64,000 nt of DNA, from positions 57,501-121,500 of the forward strand of contig CAJHNH020008569.1 of NCBI GenBank assembly GCA_905116865.2, written 5' to 3'. The DNA is from Candidula unifasciata (taxonomy: Eukaryota > Mollusca > Gastropoda > Stylommatophora > Geomitridae). A program made the position numbers and the translations under genes. This document shows, piece by piece, positions 55,518 to 64,000 of the stretch. The notes beneath the pieces were generated by a model. It saw only the letters and a program-made list of their open reading frames with translations, searched no databases and was not told the DNA's origin. Numbering within the stretch: the stretch's first letter is position 1; the number at the start of each line of letters is the position of its first letter.

Positions 55518-58500
55518 TATATGTATAAGCCGTGGTGGCTAGACATTTGCCTGTCAGCCAAAAGAACTTTGATTTGAACACACACTGACTCAACAAAATT
55601 ACTTCTCAGGTTAACTCTTCCTACATTAGGTATCAGAAAAAGTGATGGGAAGTTAAGGCGGCAGACGCCAATGTTTACCACATCACATATCAAGTGCGCC
55701 AGATTGGTCTACAACAGTGGTCTCCAACTATTTTCATGTGGCGCCACCTTCAGTAAATGGCAAGACAACCCCTCCCCCCCCCCCCCCCCCCAAAAAAAAA
55801 GGAGGAATGGGTTCTTAATCTATAATGAAATGCACGTGTTATCATTTTAAAGGACAGATGAACAAACTACTGATGAAGTACAAATAAACAAATTTTCCCA
55901 AATGCCTGACACCAATCTTGGAATTCCCTGACCCCTCCCTGGGAAAGAGGTGGGGCTCACTGGCTGCCAGATGAAAAGCCCTGAGCTAAAGTAACAACAG
56001 TTTGGTGCTGGCAGAGTTAACAGTAAACATGGAAGTTGATGCGGATGATGATGACTATACTCTTCTTCTTCTTTGCAACTGGTTTCATATGCTCAGGTGA
56101 TCAACTTTGTTGCCTCCATGAAGCGGTACATCAGCAGCAAGTATCCAAGGGTTCCCAAAGATTCTCCTGGATACCCCTTCTCTGTGGCCATGTGTTTTCT
56201 CAACATACTTTGCTGTGGGAGACGTTGCTGCAGTTTGTGCTCTAATGACCACATAACCAGTTTTAAAAACAAAAGTTAGTTGAGTATCCTTTACAGAACG
56301 CTGCAGAACCAACCCCAGCATTTTTTTGCAGTAGTTTGCCACTGCTTTCTCTTAATACTGCTGTCCAAACCTGCACAAGATGGTCTGCTGTACATCACCT
56401 GCATCTGGGATTGAACCCGGCACCATGGCATTACTAAGCGGGTTTGCAATGTCTAAGCCACAGTTGCTGACATACATTTTTTCTTCTTTGTTCCCCGGCT
56501 GTAAGCTCCAGTAGAAACTCCTGGATGTTCATTCGTCTGCACTTTAGCTTTGTGCCAGGGCCTGAGTTTGCGTGTACATCCGTTTTACTGGCTTATTTGC
56601 GTGCAGTTGGTTGTTCCTTGCCGCTCGGGCAGATGCACTCCGACATCACAGGAAGTCCTCAATTAGCCAAACCTATGACATTATTGTTGGAGAGGTAGTG
56701 GGTCTATTCCACAGTGGGGCCTGGAACCCCGACACACGACCAGTACACCTCATGAAAACAGGACTTGTTTTTTCTGTGTTTCCTCATACATACCTGGCGT
56801 CACCTTGTACTAGTTTCCCAATCAATATTGCACAGTTAGACTGAACTGCAGGTTTTCTTCCATCTCGAGCCAGCACCAGCAGTTTCTGTATTATGTTGCT
56901 CTTGGTGAGTTTGGCACAGAATTTCTCAACCTGGCACAGATGGGACAGGCAAAGAGCAGCATTACCGATGGTCACTTCGTCTTCGCTGTTCAAGAAAGTC
57001 AGAAGAACTATTGTACCTGCAGACAAAGAATGCTGAAATGTAGATTTTGTTGTTGTTGTTGCTTTCATCTTGAGGGAATAACACCTGAGAACTCCAATAC
57101 AGAGATGAATGAAAGAATCAAGAATTCACATCAAGGCACTTATGACTGTCACACAGTGCTCCATCTCTTTCATCAATAGCCAACAAAGAGTCAACAGGCT
57201 AATAGCACACGTTGCAACCTGATTTTAAAGTCTGTTTATGTGTAAGAAAAAGAGTAAAGGACCCTTTTCCACGCCTTTAGGCGCATAGGGCATATAGGGT
57301 TAGACCTATATTTTGTAGACCAATCGGCACAAGATAGGTGATGTGATCAGCATCATGCCAGTCGCCTTTACTTCCCGGGACTGCACCCGGTACCCACACA
57401 AGGTTGGGTCGACCTGGGAGCCAAGGTCATTTTTGAAAAAAGTCAGTCCGGCTCTGCTAGGGAGTGAACCCATGATCTTCCTATCCCTGGCGAGCGTCTA
57501 GCCACTATGCCACCGCGACTCCCTCTGCTTTTGTATCTGTCAAATATTTTCCACAACCAATTCTTCTTTTCATTCTCTCTGCCAGTGGTTTTCTGATGAC
57601 AAAGACAGGCCTCTATGAAGTCTATGGTGTGATGCATGTCTCCTACTGTTTCATACAACGTGGTTTCCATTGGCAAAACTTGGGACAGCTCTACTGCACG
57701 TAGAGAGCACATCTGCAGTACATGCTGAGTACTGTGTGGTGGCTCTCCACATGGGCAAAGTTCTGAATCCCTAGTCTTGAATTTCCTGTACATGTGGCTG
57801 CGGAGTCTCTTGGGTCAAGTGCACAGTCTGCATCTCGTAGTCTGTTTCTTTTGTGTAAGGAGGTTGATTGGGTCTTCAAGAGTGTGTCCTGGATGGGAAT
57901 TGTGCCACTAGGTTCTGCTCACTGCGATCAGCCATCCCCCTCCAAATGTTGGGACGGGGAGAAGGTATTGGGGGAGGGAGGGGAGGTGGGCGCTCAAGCT
58001 TCCCTTAAATGTTAAGGCAGCGCTTGGAGATGGCGGGGGGAGGGTGAAGGGATGCTAGAGCATCCCCTAAATGTTAGTACGGGGATTGGGGGGGGGGGGG
58101 GGGGGGGGTTATAAAAATAGTTAGCTGTGTATCCTTTACAGAACTTTGCAGAACCAACACCAAGCAAACTTACGTCTAGTAGCATCCCCTAAATGTTTGG
58201 GTGAGGAGAGGGGATTGGGTACTCAAGTACCCTCTAAATGTTCGGGTGGGGAGAGGGGATTGGGTACTCAAGTACCCTCTAAATGTTAGGGTGGGGAGAG
58301 GGGATTGGGTACTCAAGTACCCTCTAAATGTTAGGGTGGGGAGAGGGGATTGGGTACTCAAGTACCCTCTAAATGTTCGGGTGGGGAGAGGGGATTGGGT
58401 ACTCAAGTACCCTCTAAATGTTTGGGTGGGGAGAGGGGATTGGGTACTCACGTATCCTCTAAATGTTCGGGTGGGGAGAGGGGATTGCGTACTCACGTAT

Positions 58501-61500
58501 CCTCTAAATATTCAGGTGGGGAGAGGGGATTGGGTACTCAAGTATCCTCTAAATGTTTGGGTGGGGAGAGGGGATTGGGTACTCACGTATCCTCTAAATG
58601 TTTGGGTGGGGAGAGGGGATTGGGTACTCACGTATCCTCTAAATGTTTGGGTGGGGAGAGGGGATTGGGTACTCACGTATCCTCTAAATGTTTGGGTGGG
58701 GAGAGGGGATTGGGTACTCACGTATCCTCTAAAATGTTTGGGTGGGGAGAGGGGATTGGGTACTCAGTATCCTCTAAATGTTTTGGTGGGGAGAGGGGAT
58801 TGGGTACTCACATATCTCTCTAAATGTTTGGGTGGGGAGAGGGGATTGGGTACTCACGTATCCTCTAAATGTTTGGGTGGGGAGAGGGGATTGGGTAATC
58901 AAGTATCCTCTAAATGCTCGGGTGGGGAGAGGGGATTGGGTACTCACATATCCTCTAAATGTTTGGGTGGGGAGAGGGGATTGGGTACTCACGTATCCTC
59001 TAAATGTTTGGGTGGGGAGAGGGGATTGGGTAATCAAGTATCCTCTAAATGCTCGGGTGGGGGAGAGGGGATTGGGTACTCACATATCCTCTAAATGTTT
59101 GGGTGGGGAGAGGGGATTGGGTACTCACGTATCCTCTAAATGTTTGGGTGGGGAGAGGGGATTGGGTAATCAAGTATCCTCTAAATGCTCGGGTGGGGAG
59201 AGGGGATTGGGTACTCACATATCCTCTAAATGTTTGGGTGGGGAGAGGGGATTGGGTACTCTATCCTCTAAATGTTTGGGTGGGGAGAGGGGATTGGGTA
59301 ATCAAGTATCCTCTAAATGCTCGGGGTGGGGAGAGGGGATTGGGTACTCACATATCCTCTAAATGTTTGGGTGGGGAGAGGGGATTGGGTACTCACGTAT
59401 CCTCTAAATGTTTGGGTGGGGAGAGGGGATTGGGTAATCAAGTATCCTCTAAAATGCTCGGGTGGGGAGAGGGGATTTGGGTACTCACATATCCTCTAAA
59501 TGTTTGGGTGGGGAGAGGGGATTGGGTACTCACGTATCCTCTAAATGTTTGGGTGGGGAGAGGGGATTGGGTAATCAAGTATCCTCTAAATGCTCGGGTG
59601 GGGGAGAGGGGATTGGGTACTCACATATCCTCTAAATGTTTGGGTGGGGAGAGGGGATTGGGTACTCACGTATCCTCTAAATGTTTGGGTGGGGAGAGGG
59701 GATTGGGTAATCAAGTATCCTCTAAATGCTCGGGTGGGTGGGGAGAGGGGATTGGGTACTCACATATCCTCTAAATGTTTGGGTGGGAAGAGGGGATTGG
59801 GTACTCACGTATCCTCTAAATGTTTGGGTGGGGAGAGGGGATTGGGTACTCACGTATCCTCTAAATGTTTGGGTGGGGAGAGGGGATTGGGTAATCAAGT
59901 ATCCTCTAAATGCTCGGGTGGGGACTGGCAGTAGGGAAAAGGGGGGGGGGGGGGTGCTCAAGTATCCATCCCCAAATGTTGGGACAGGAAGAAGGGATTT
60001 GGGGTAAGAGGGAGGGGGGGGGGATGGGGTACAAGATACCTGAGCCCTAAGGTTTTGGCGCCCTAATTACAACTGTCCTGTAAAAGTACTGTAGAGTTTG
60101 GAGAAATACTGTTCTGATCTCAAGACTCATTACAAGGAAAACCCCTACTGTACCCCCACACAGTAGAGAATGGCAAACGCACTGCAGTATGGCCAAAGCT
60201 GCTATATGGGGACTGAGTATTGACTGGGTAAGTCTACACCTCTGGGGTGCCCTCTACTGTTAGTTTGCCAGGAAGGAGCAGCAGGGGCCGAACAGCATGA
60301 AGATGGGTACGGGACATAAGTGACTCCTTGGGATATGAAAATACACGAGGTGGGAAAGCTGGCGAGGCCCAGCCTTTCTTTCAGGCAGACCGATGAGAGT
60401 GACGTACTGATACAGATAAATTATAACTACTTTATATACTACTACAATATATACTACGATCATTAGAATGCAGCAAGATCAAATACCATCACAAGCACTA
60501 CATCTCAGAAGATCAGCTACAAGAGCAAGAGGACAGCCGCGGAAAACATGGGTCGACAACATTAAAGACATTCTAGGCCTTCACGGCATGACAAAAGCCA
60601 GTGGCAGCCAACGTGCACTGGATCACAAATTATTCTTCCCCACGATGCTTAACGGCAGAAGTGGTTTATGATGATGATGATCATCATGATATAAAGATGT
60701 GTGCAAGCAGGACATGAATGATACAGGTATTGAGGTGGACTCGTGGGAACAAAATGCCGTGGACCATATTGTGTGGAGGGCACACATCAGGAAGGGAATG
60801 AGAATGAAGGAAGAAATGATTGCAGAAACGATGAGAGCTGAGCGTCTGAGAAGAAACCGACTAAACACAAATGTTGACAACAATGGTGCTGAAATCCCAT
60901 GCTATCATTGTGGAAGACTTTTTATTTTTTGTAAACACTTGCGGGTCTTGCTAGTCACACTTGCCGCCACGGGTTGTGAGTCCAATGCCTCTTCATAGAG
61001 CAATATAACACTATGGTCTGGAAAGACGGAAAGGTGCCCTGTTGGTCTGCCATCCAGACTAAGATTTCTTTAACCTGAGTGTGGTCAACCCCTTTATGTA
61101 GCAGCAACCCAGAAGGGACAAACCAACTGACTGATCAAACTCTCCTGCTGTTTCTACTTCTCCTTGACTGTGTAAACTCTATTAAGACTAGTCCCAAGCC
61201 CGGCTGTAAAAGGATCTGGCCGAATCCGGGTGCTTCGTGCCTCTTTGGGAGTAGTGGGTAACTGTGAATCAGCCAGACAGCCTGCATGGAGACTGCAAGG
61301 AGGCAGCCCCTCCACCGTGCAAGGGATCAAAAGGCCAAACACGTTTGCTCTAAATGGTGATTACAAGAAACAAGGTAGAAGAGGAGTGACTAAGTGACTC
61401 TGCAGGGCCTATTCTAGAATATGCTTGTTAAGGTGCAGTGGACCTAAATTAATGTCTGCCCAAATGGCGCACCAGACCCATATGGGGAAAATGCGCAATT

Positions 61501-63449
61501 TGTTTGTGTCTTCTTTGTTCAAACTATTACCTTTATTTTCTATCACAATTCTGGCTGTGTTTTGTTCTTGTGTGAGCTTTGCCATGCATTTCAGCGCTGG
61601 CTTGTAGAAGAGTGGATCTTGTTTCTGTTTAGACAGAAATGACAATGAAATACATTCTGCTCACTGTTGAATGCATTAGACATTTTAGCTGCATTATAAG
61701 AAAAGAAAAACTAGAATTTGTGACAACTGGAAAGATTTGTAGAAATAGATAGAGGAAGACACAAAGAGAATTTTCTGCAGCTCTTTGTCAGGACAAGATA
61801 TTTGTACACAAAATACCTTTCTTATTTGTTCAATTCCTTTTTTCTTTTTAAATACTTCGGGTCAAAATGGAGGTTAGGCACATTCACTTTTTTAAGTCAA
61901 GGCAAATTTTTTGCTTCTGACAGCCGGTGGCCATTGCATTTTCCTCCATTTGTAAGCTGAAAGGATATAGTTTAGTCACCCAGCTACTGAGCTGAGTGTA
62001 TGGTGTGACACTGTGAGTTGCAGATTTTTTTGGAATGTTTGTGTTTTTTTGTTCACTGAGACCAATGTGATGTTGTGTTAATTGTGGAAAATTGCAAGTG
62101 GCCTTTTGCCACAGTACTGATGGTGCCTTACGTCATTAAAATTAACTGTGTGTGCAACTGCTGATCTGCTTATAACTGCTGCTTCTGTTGCTGACGAACT
62201 GCATTTTTAATGTCGTACTGTTTGTGTTAGCACTTCTGATGGCTGCTTATGCTTTTAATGCATGTGTATGCTTAGTGGATATGCTGAGATGGCAGTCAGT
62301 GTTTTTTTTTTCCTACAAGTGAAACTGATGGACATTCTGTGTCTTCTTAAGTTGGCACACAAGCGGAGCAAGTATGGGGGGTGACCCGTCTGCTAGGAAG
62401 CTAAAACTAAGATTACCAATATTACCAGGGTGACCCGTCTGCTAGGAAGCTAAAACTAAGATTACCAATATTACCAGGGTGACCCGTCTGCTAGGAAGCT
62501 AAAACTAAGATTACCAATATTACCAGGGTGACCCGTCTGCTAGGAAGCTAAAACTAAGATTACCAATATTACCAGGGTGATCCGTCTGCTAGGAAGCTAA
62601 AACTAAGATTACCAATATTACCAGGGTGACCCGTCTGCTAGGAAGCTAAAACTAAGATTACCAATATTACCAGGGTGACCCGTCTGCTAGGAAGCTAAAA
62701 CTAAGATTATCAATCTACAAATCTGTTTCCCTAGTGCTCATTTCCTTTCATCTTATTCCCACCACTTTCGTTCCTTCTTCCTCCCTACTTCTCTCTTCAT
62801 CCTTTCCTTTTCCATTATGTCTAGCCACTTCACTATCTTACCTTCCCCCCACATTACAAGCCCCTCCCTCACCACACACACACACACGCACACAAAGAAT
62901 TTGAGAAATACACATGAAAAGATGAACACCATGCACATCTCTCTCTCTCACCCACCCAAAAACCCACCCGAACACCCACCCGAACACCCACCCGAACACC
63001 CACCTGAACACCCACCTGAACACCCACCCGAACACCCACCCGAACACCCACCTGAACACCCACCCGAACACCCACCCGAACACCCACGCACACACACACA
63101 TGCGCACACGCAAACACACATACACACACACGCACATATATTTTTATGGAGAAAAATCAACCTAGATAAAACCAACCTTCATAAATTCCAGTATTTTCAC
63201 TGTTCTGTCTTTCCCACGTAGAAATGCCACAGCTTCATCACAGTGAGGGACTATATTACTAAGAACGGTAACAGATCTTGCCACTGCAGTGTCCCCAAGA
63301 TCTGCTGACACCATGACAGTGTAGCATGCCACCGTGACGTCATGACTGACATTCTGGAGAAGCCCACTGTCAACCCCGGTGCTCAAGTTGACCAAGAGTC
63401 CCAGGAGGTGCTCTAGAGGAGTCTGTTGTCTTGAACTGGCATATGAAAT
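54619..63449 (-). CDS. TTC12: TTC12-like armadillo-repeat protein, C-terminal 211 residues, 4 exons (5' incomplete)
   Basis: TTC12 is a TPR plus armadillo protein needed for assembly of axonemal dynein arms in cilia. Four minus-strand exons join with matching phases: 63449-63201, 61624-61531, 57016-56794 and 54688-54619 (636 nt with stop). They encode armadillo-like helices: PLEHLLGLLVNLSTG, ALKCMAKLTQEQN, GNAALCLSHLCQVE, AVQSNCAILIGKL, and a C-terminus RHLDRLRELHGIEILHGCMK. The alternation of leucine-rich helices and the short RELHG(I/M)EIL ending match the TTC12 C-terminus as I know it. The N-terminal TPR part would lie right of the window. It is convergent with the Arkadia gene. Another armadillo protein is the main alternative. 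Confidence 0.75.
54755..54862. repeat. Low-complexity CT/CA/AT-rich tract
   Basis: CTCTCTCT, then CACACATACA words and (AT)n. Confidence 0.85.
54865..55245 (-). mobile_element. LINE reverse-transcriptase 3' fragment (family 1)
   Basis: The minus strand reads PIPWTARITNNDCLEMANES, RILYTAMRTRQCSLVMK, then GRPREMMVDGLRQWHGGIST and VELIQ. An excellent match to 49295-49615. Confidence 0.87.
55246..55515. repeat. GA/CA-rich tract and (AT)n microsatellite
   Basis: (GA)n and (CA)n-like text, then about 80 bp of AT at 55427-55509. Confidence 0.95.
55525..55720 (+). repeat. SINE family C, decayed, with tRNA head
   Basis: Head GCCGTGGTGGCTAGACATTT, body GAAGTTAAGGCGGCAGACGC, TTTACCACATCACATATC and AGATTGGTCTACAAC. 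Confidence 0.7.
56097..56245 (+). other. Possible exon or gene remnant, unidentified
   Basis: After a pyrimidine-rich stretch and an AG, the plus strand reads VINFVASMKRYISSKYPRVP and on to PFSVAMCFLNIL, which looks protein-like in composition and is not one of the repeat families seen elsewhere here. It sits inside a TTC12-like intron on the opposite strand. I cannot assign a family; a faint resemblance to the end of ELMO domains is not enough. It may be a pseudogene piece or chance. Confidence 0.2.
56275..56475 (-). repeat. tRNA-like SINE (family D2)
   Basis: Minus strand: A-box-like TGTGGCTTAGACA and B box GGTTCAATCCC (56407-56417). Its 3' text (AGTATCCTTTACAGAACGCTG on the plus strand) recurs at 58118-58165. 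Confidence 0.65.
56478..56740 (+). repeat. Dispersed repeat family A
   Basis: Full-length forward copy, from CTTCTTTGTTCCCCGGCTGTA to GGGGCCTGGAACCCCGACAC, ending about 55 bp from TTC12-like exon C. Confidence 0.9.
56794..57016 (-). CDS. TTC12-like exon C
   Basis: Minus-strand acceptor TTTGTCTGCAG, donor GTATGT, 223 nt. It opens with two bases that complete a Gly codon from exon B and closes with two bases of an Arg codon. It includes TIVLLTFLNSEDEVTIGNAA and RKPAVQSNCAILIGKLVQGD: armadillo repeats with the NAALCL and NCAI-GKL patterns seen at the end of TTC12. Confidence 0.85.
57240..57530 (-). repeat. SINE family C, full-length copy
   Basis: On the minus strand: a tRNA-like head with A box TGGCATAGTGG (57502-57512) and B box GGTTCACTCCC (57460-57470), then GGTACCGGGTGCAGTCCCGG, CTGGCATGATGCTGATCACA, CCGATTGGTCTACAAAATAT, CCCTATGCGCCTAAAGGCGT and a TCCTTTACTCTTTTTC end. 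About 290 bp. Head-to-tail order is complete, so it defines the family. Confidence 0.92.
57535..57890 (-). mobile_element. LINE C-terminal domain fragment
   Basis: The minus strand reads MYRKFKTRDSELCPCGEPPH, STQHVLQMCSLRAVELSQVL and TLYETVGDMHHTIDFIEACL: the C-C-H-C-like region ending RNase H-bearing LINE proteins. Confidence 0.82.
57950..60060. repeat. 45-bp minisatellite, about 39 regular units plus degenerate edges
   Basis: Regular core 58185-59925: CTCTAAATGTTTGGGTGGGG + AGAGGGGATTGGGTACTCAC + GTATC. From about 58800 on, three variants (ACTCACATATC, ACTCACGTATC, AATCAAGTATC followed by GCTCGG) cycle in order, a 135-bp higher-order unit repeated about eight times. Edges at 57950-58110 and 59940-60060 carry diverged units and G runs. 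The plus strand gives artificial frames of up to 297 codons. Confidence 0.97.
60270..60410 (+). mobile_element. LINE C-terminal fragment (family 6)
   Basis: AGGAGCAGCAGGGGCCGAAC, GAAGATGGGTACGGGACATA and TTTCAGGCAGACCGATGAG match 9395-9530 and 31060-31185. Confidence 0.8.
60460..60685 (+). mobile_element. LINE C-terminal fragment (family 2)
   Basis: Reads RATRARGQPRKTWVDNIKDI and GMTKASGSQRALDHKLFFPT, with a (GAT)n end; relative of 52575-52950. Confidence 0.88.
60690..60995 (+). mobile_element. LINE C-terminus with zinc-finger-like pair
   Basis: Reads KDVCKQDMNDTGIEVDSWEQ, VWRAHIRKGMRMKEEMIAET and PCYHCGRLF: the KD--K-DM---GI----WE motif and C-terminal CxxC of a LINE protein, similar in layout to 18906-19517. 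Confidence 0.85.
60996..61530. other. TTC12-like intron, unassigned
   Basis: No clear repeat or exon seen. Confidence 0.3.
61531..61624 (-). CDS. TTC12-like exon B
   Basis: Minus-strand acceptor TTCTGTCTAAACAG, donor GTAATA, 94 nt, phase 0 in and one base over at the end. It encodes KQDPLFYKPALKCMAKLTQE and on to VIENK, an armadillo-like helix pair. Confidence 0.75.
61625..62378. other. TTC12-like intron, mostly unassigned
   Basis: 62095-62300 resembles 20225-20400 (TGGTGCCTTA, GTGTGCAACT, TGCTGACGAACTGCA), so it is probably a dispersed repeat. Confidence 0.4.
62379..62712. repeat. 49-bp minisatellite, 7 units
   Basis: GGGTGACCCGTCTGCTAGGA + AGCTAAAACTAAGATTACCA + ATATTACCA; units almost identical (one GATCCG variant). 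Confidence 0.97.
62862..63145. repeat. (CA)n-like flanks and 12-bp repeat, about 11 units
   Basis: Core 62956-63088 is (CACCCACCCGAA)n with CCTGAA variants; the plus strand reads a PPEH period. Confidence 0.95.
63201..63449 (-). CDS. TTC12-like exon A
   Basis: On the minus strand the acceptor is CCCAACCATTCCAG and the donor GTGAAA (weak); 249 nt, phase 0 at both ends. It encodes 83 residues starting ISYASSRQQTPLEHLLGLL, with two armadillo-like helix sets. An alternative donor four codons earlier would break the phase with the next exon. An alternative acceptor 14 bp downstream (63435) is possible. Confidence 0.7.
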
Positions 63450-63499
63450 CTGGAATGGTTGGGATAAAGGTAAAAATCAATTGATCCTGTGTAGGGTCG

Positions 63500-63690
63500 G
63501 GGGGTCTCCTTGGCGAAGTGGTCAAGCCATATACCTTACGCTCTGAAGGTCATGGGATCGCCGCAAGAGCTACAAAGTTCATGCTTTGCATGGCACTTTT
63601 GGCAGGGGGCTAGCCGTTCTGAGGAGAGAGACTGAGCCATATGAGATAAAACCCAGTGCAATTAAGTCGATTCTCTTGACTTTAACCTTT
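63500..63690 (+). repeat. tRNA-derived SINE (family D3)
   Basis: Head GGTCTCCTTGGCGAAGTGGT with a canonical A box TGGCGAAGTGG (63511-63521); the B-box region GGTCATGGGATCGCCGC is degenerate, arguing against a functional tRNA. Confidence 0.75.
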
Positions 63691-63801
63691 AGCCTTTAAC
63701 CTTCAATCTTTAACGTTAGGGTCTGAGGCCCCTTTCAACCTTTAACCTTAGGGTCTGAGGCCCCTTTCAACCTTTAACCTTAGGGTCTGAGACCCCTTTC
63801 A
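63690..63801. repeat. About 32-bp tandem repeat, 3 units
   Basis: AACCTTTAACCTTAGGGTCT + GAGGCCCCTTTC. Confidence 0.93.
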
Positions 63802-63935
63802 TGGTGGAAAAGAATAGACCCTGCCGCTTAAAAGCACTTCATGAAATGTGACTAGGATTTGCTGAAACTGGATGTGTTTATGTATATATATATCACAGAC
63901 AATAGCATATGTTGCTTGCAACTAACATATATAAG

Positions 63936-64000
63936 CTGGAATGGTTGGGATAAAAGTAAAAGTAAAAAGTAAAGATCCCTTTTCACGCCTTAGGCGCATC
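63936..64000 (-). repeat. SINE family C end, cut by the window edge
   Basis: GATCCCTTTTCACGCCTTAGGCGC matches the 3' end of the full-length copy at 57240. Just before it, GCTGGAATGGTTGGGATAAA repeats text at 63449-63470 next to TTC12-like exon A. Confidence 0.75.

Noticed and set aside
58201..59934. Open frames of up to 297 codons on the plus strand
   Set aside because: Products of the 45-bp array (a multiple of three, so one frame persists); frames break at every unit-length change.
62817..63221. PPEH-repeat protein of 134 codons
   Set aside because: It is the 12-bp tandem repeat with CA-rich flanks, in a TTC12-like intron on the opposite strand.
63500..63580. A functional tRNA-Ser or tRNA-Leu gene
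   Set aside because: The A box is canonical, but the B box is degenerate and the stems do not pair well.

Overview
The window is eukaryotic: spliced genes with GT-AG introns, a very large repeat load, tRNA-derived SINEs, decayed non-LTR retrotransposons (LINEs), long minisatellites and microsatellites. The gene content (an Arkadia-type RING ligase and a TTC12-type ciliary protein) fits a bilaterian animal. An invertebrate, most likely a mollusc and perhaps a heterobranch sea slug, is my best guess from the style of the repeats; that is inference, not proof.

Two genes can be reconstructed by exon phase and homology, lying tail to tail. On the plus strand, twelve exons from 5278 to 40785 encode the last 641 residues of an Arkadia (RNF111/ARK2C family) ubiquitin ligase: a SUMO-interacting motif, Cys/His- and Pro-rich linkers, a TIER motif and a C-terminal RING-H2 finger. 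Its N-terminal exons were not found and probably lie to the left. On the minus strand, four exons from 63449 down to 54619 encode the last 211 residues of a TTC12-like armadillo-repeat protein; its start lies to the right. All splice phases agree in both genes. Together they use about 2.6 kb of the 64 kb.

Layout. 1-5277: LINE ends, a 28-bp hairpin minisatellite split by an 855-bp inverted-repeat transposon that carries telomere-like repeats, and dispersed repeats. 5278-40785: Arkadia exons separated by introns packed with minisatellites (32, 47, 34, 42, 39, 115, 39 and 64 bp units), LINE fragments on both strands, at least three SINE-like families and long poly(G)/poly(AT) runs. 40786-54618: intergenic, with 50-, 156- and 17-bp arrays, a LINE reverse transcriptase fragment and a hAT transposase remnant broken by a LINE piece. 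54619-63449: TTC12-like exons with SINEs, a 45-bp array with a three-unit higher-order pattern, and 49- and 12-bp arrays. 63450-64000: a tRNA-like SINE and edge repeats.

Most long open reading frames here are by-products of tandem arrays whose units lack stops (notably 46376-48647, 58201-59934, 28393-30231 and 557-1419) and are not genes. The most informative signals are the exactly dated transposon insertion inside the 28-bp array, SINE and LINE 3' tails that match, repeats lying right against functional splice acceptors, and a frame-neutral exon carrying the TIER motif.
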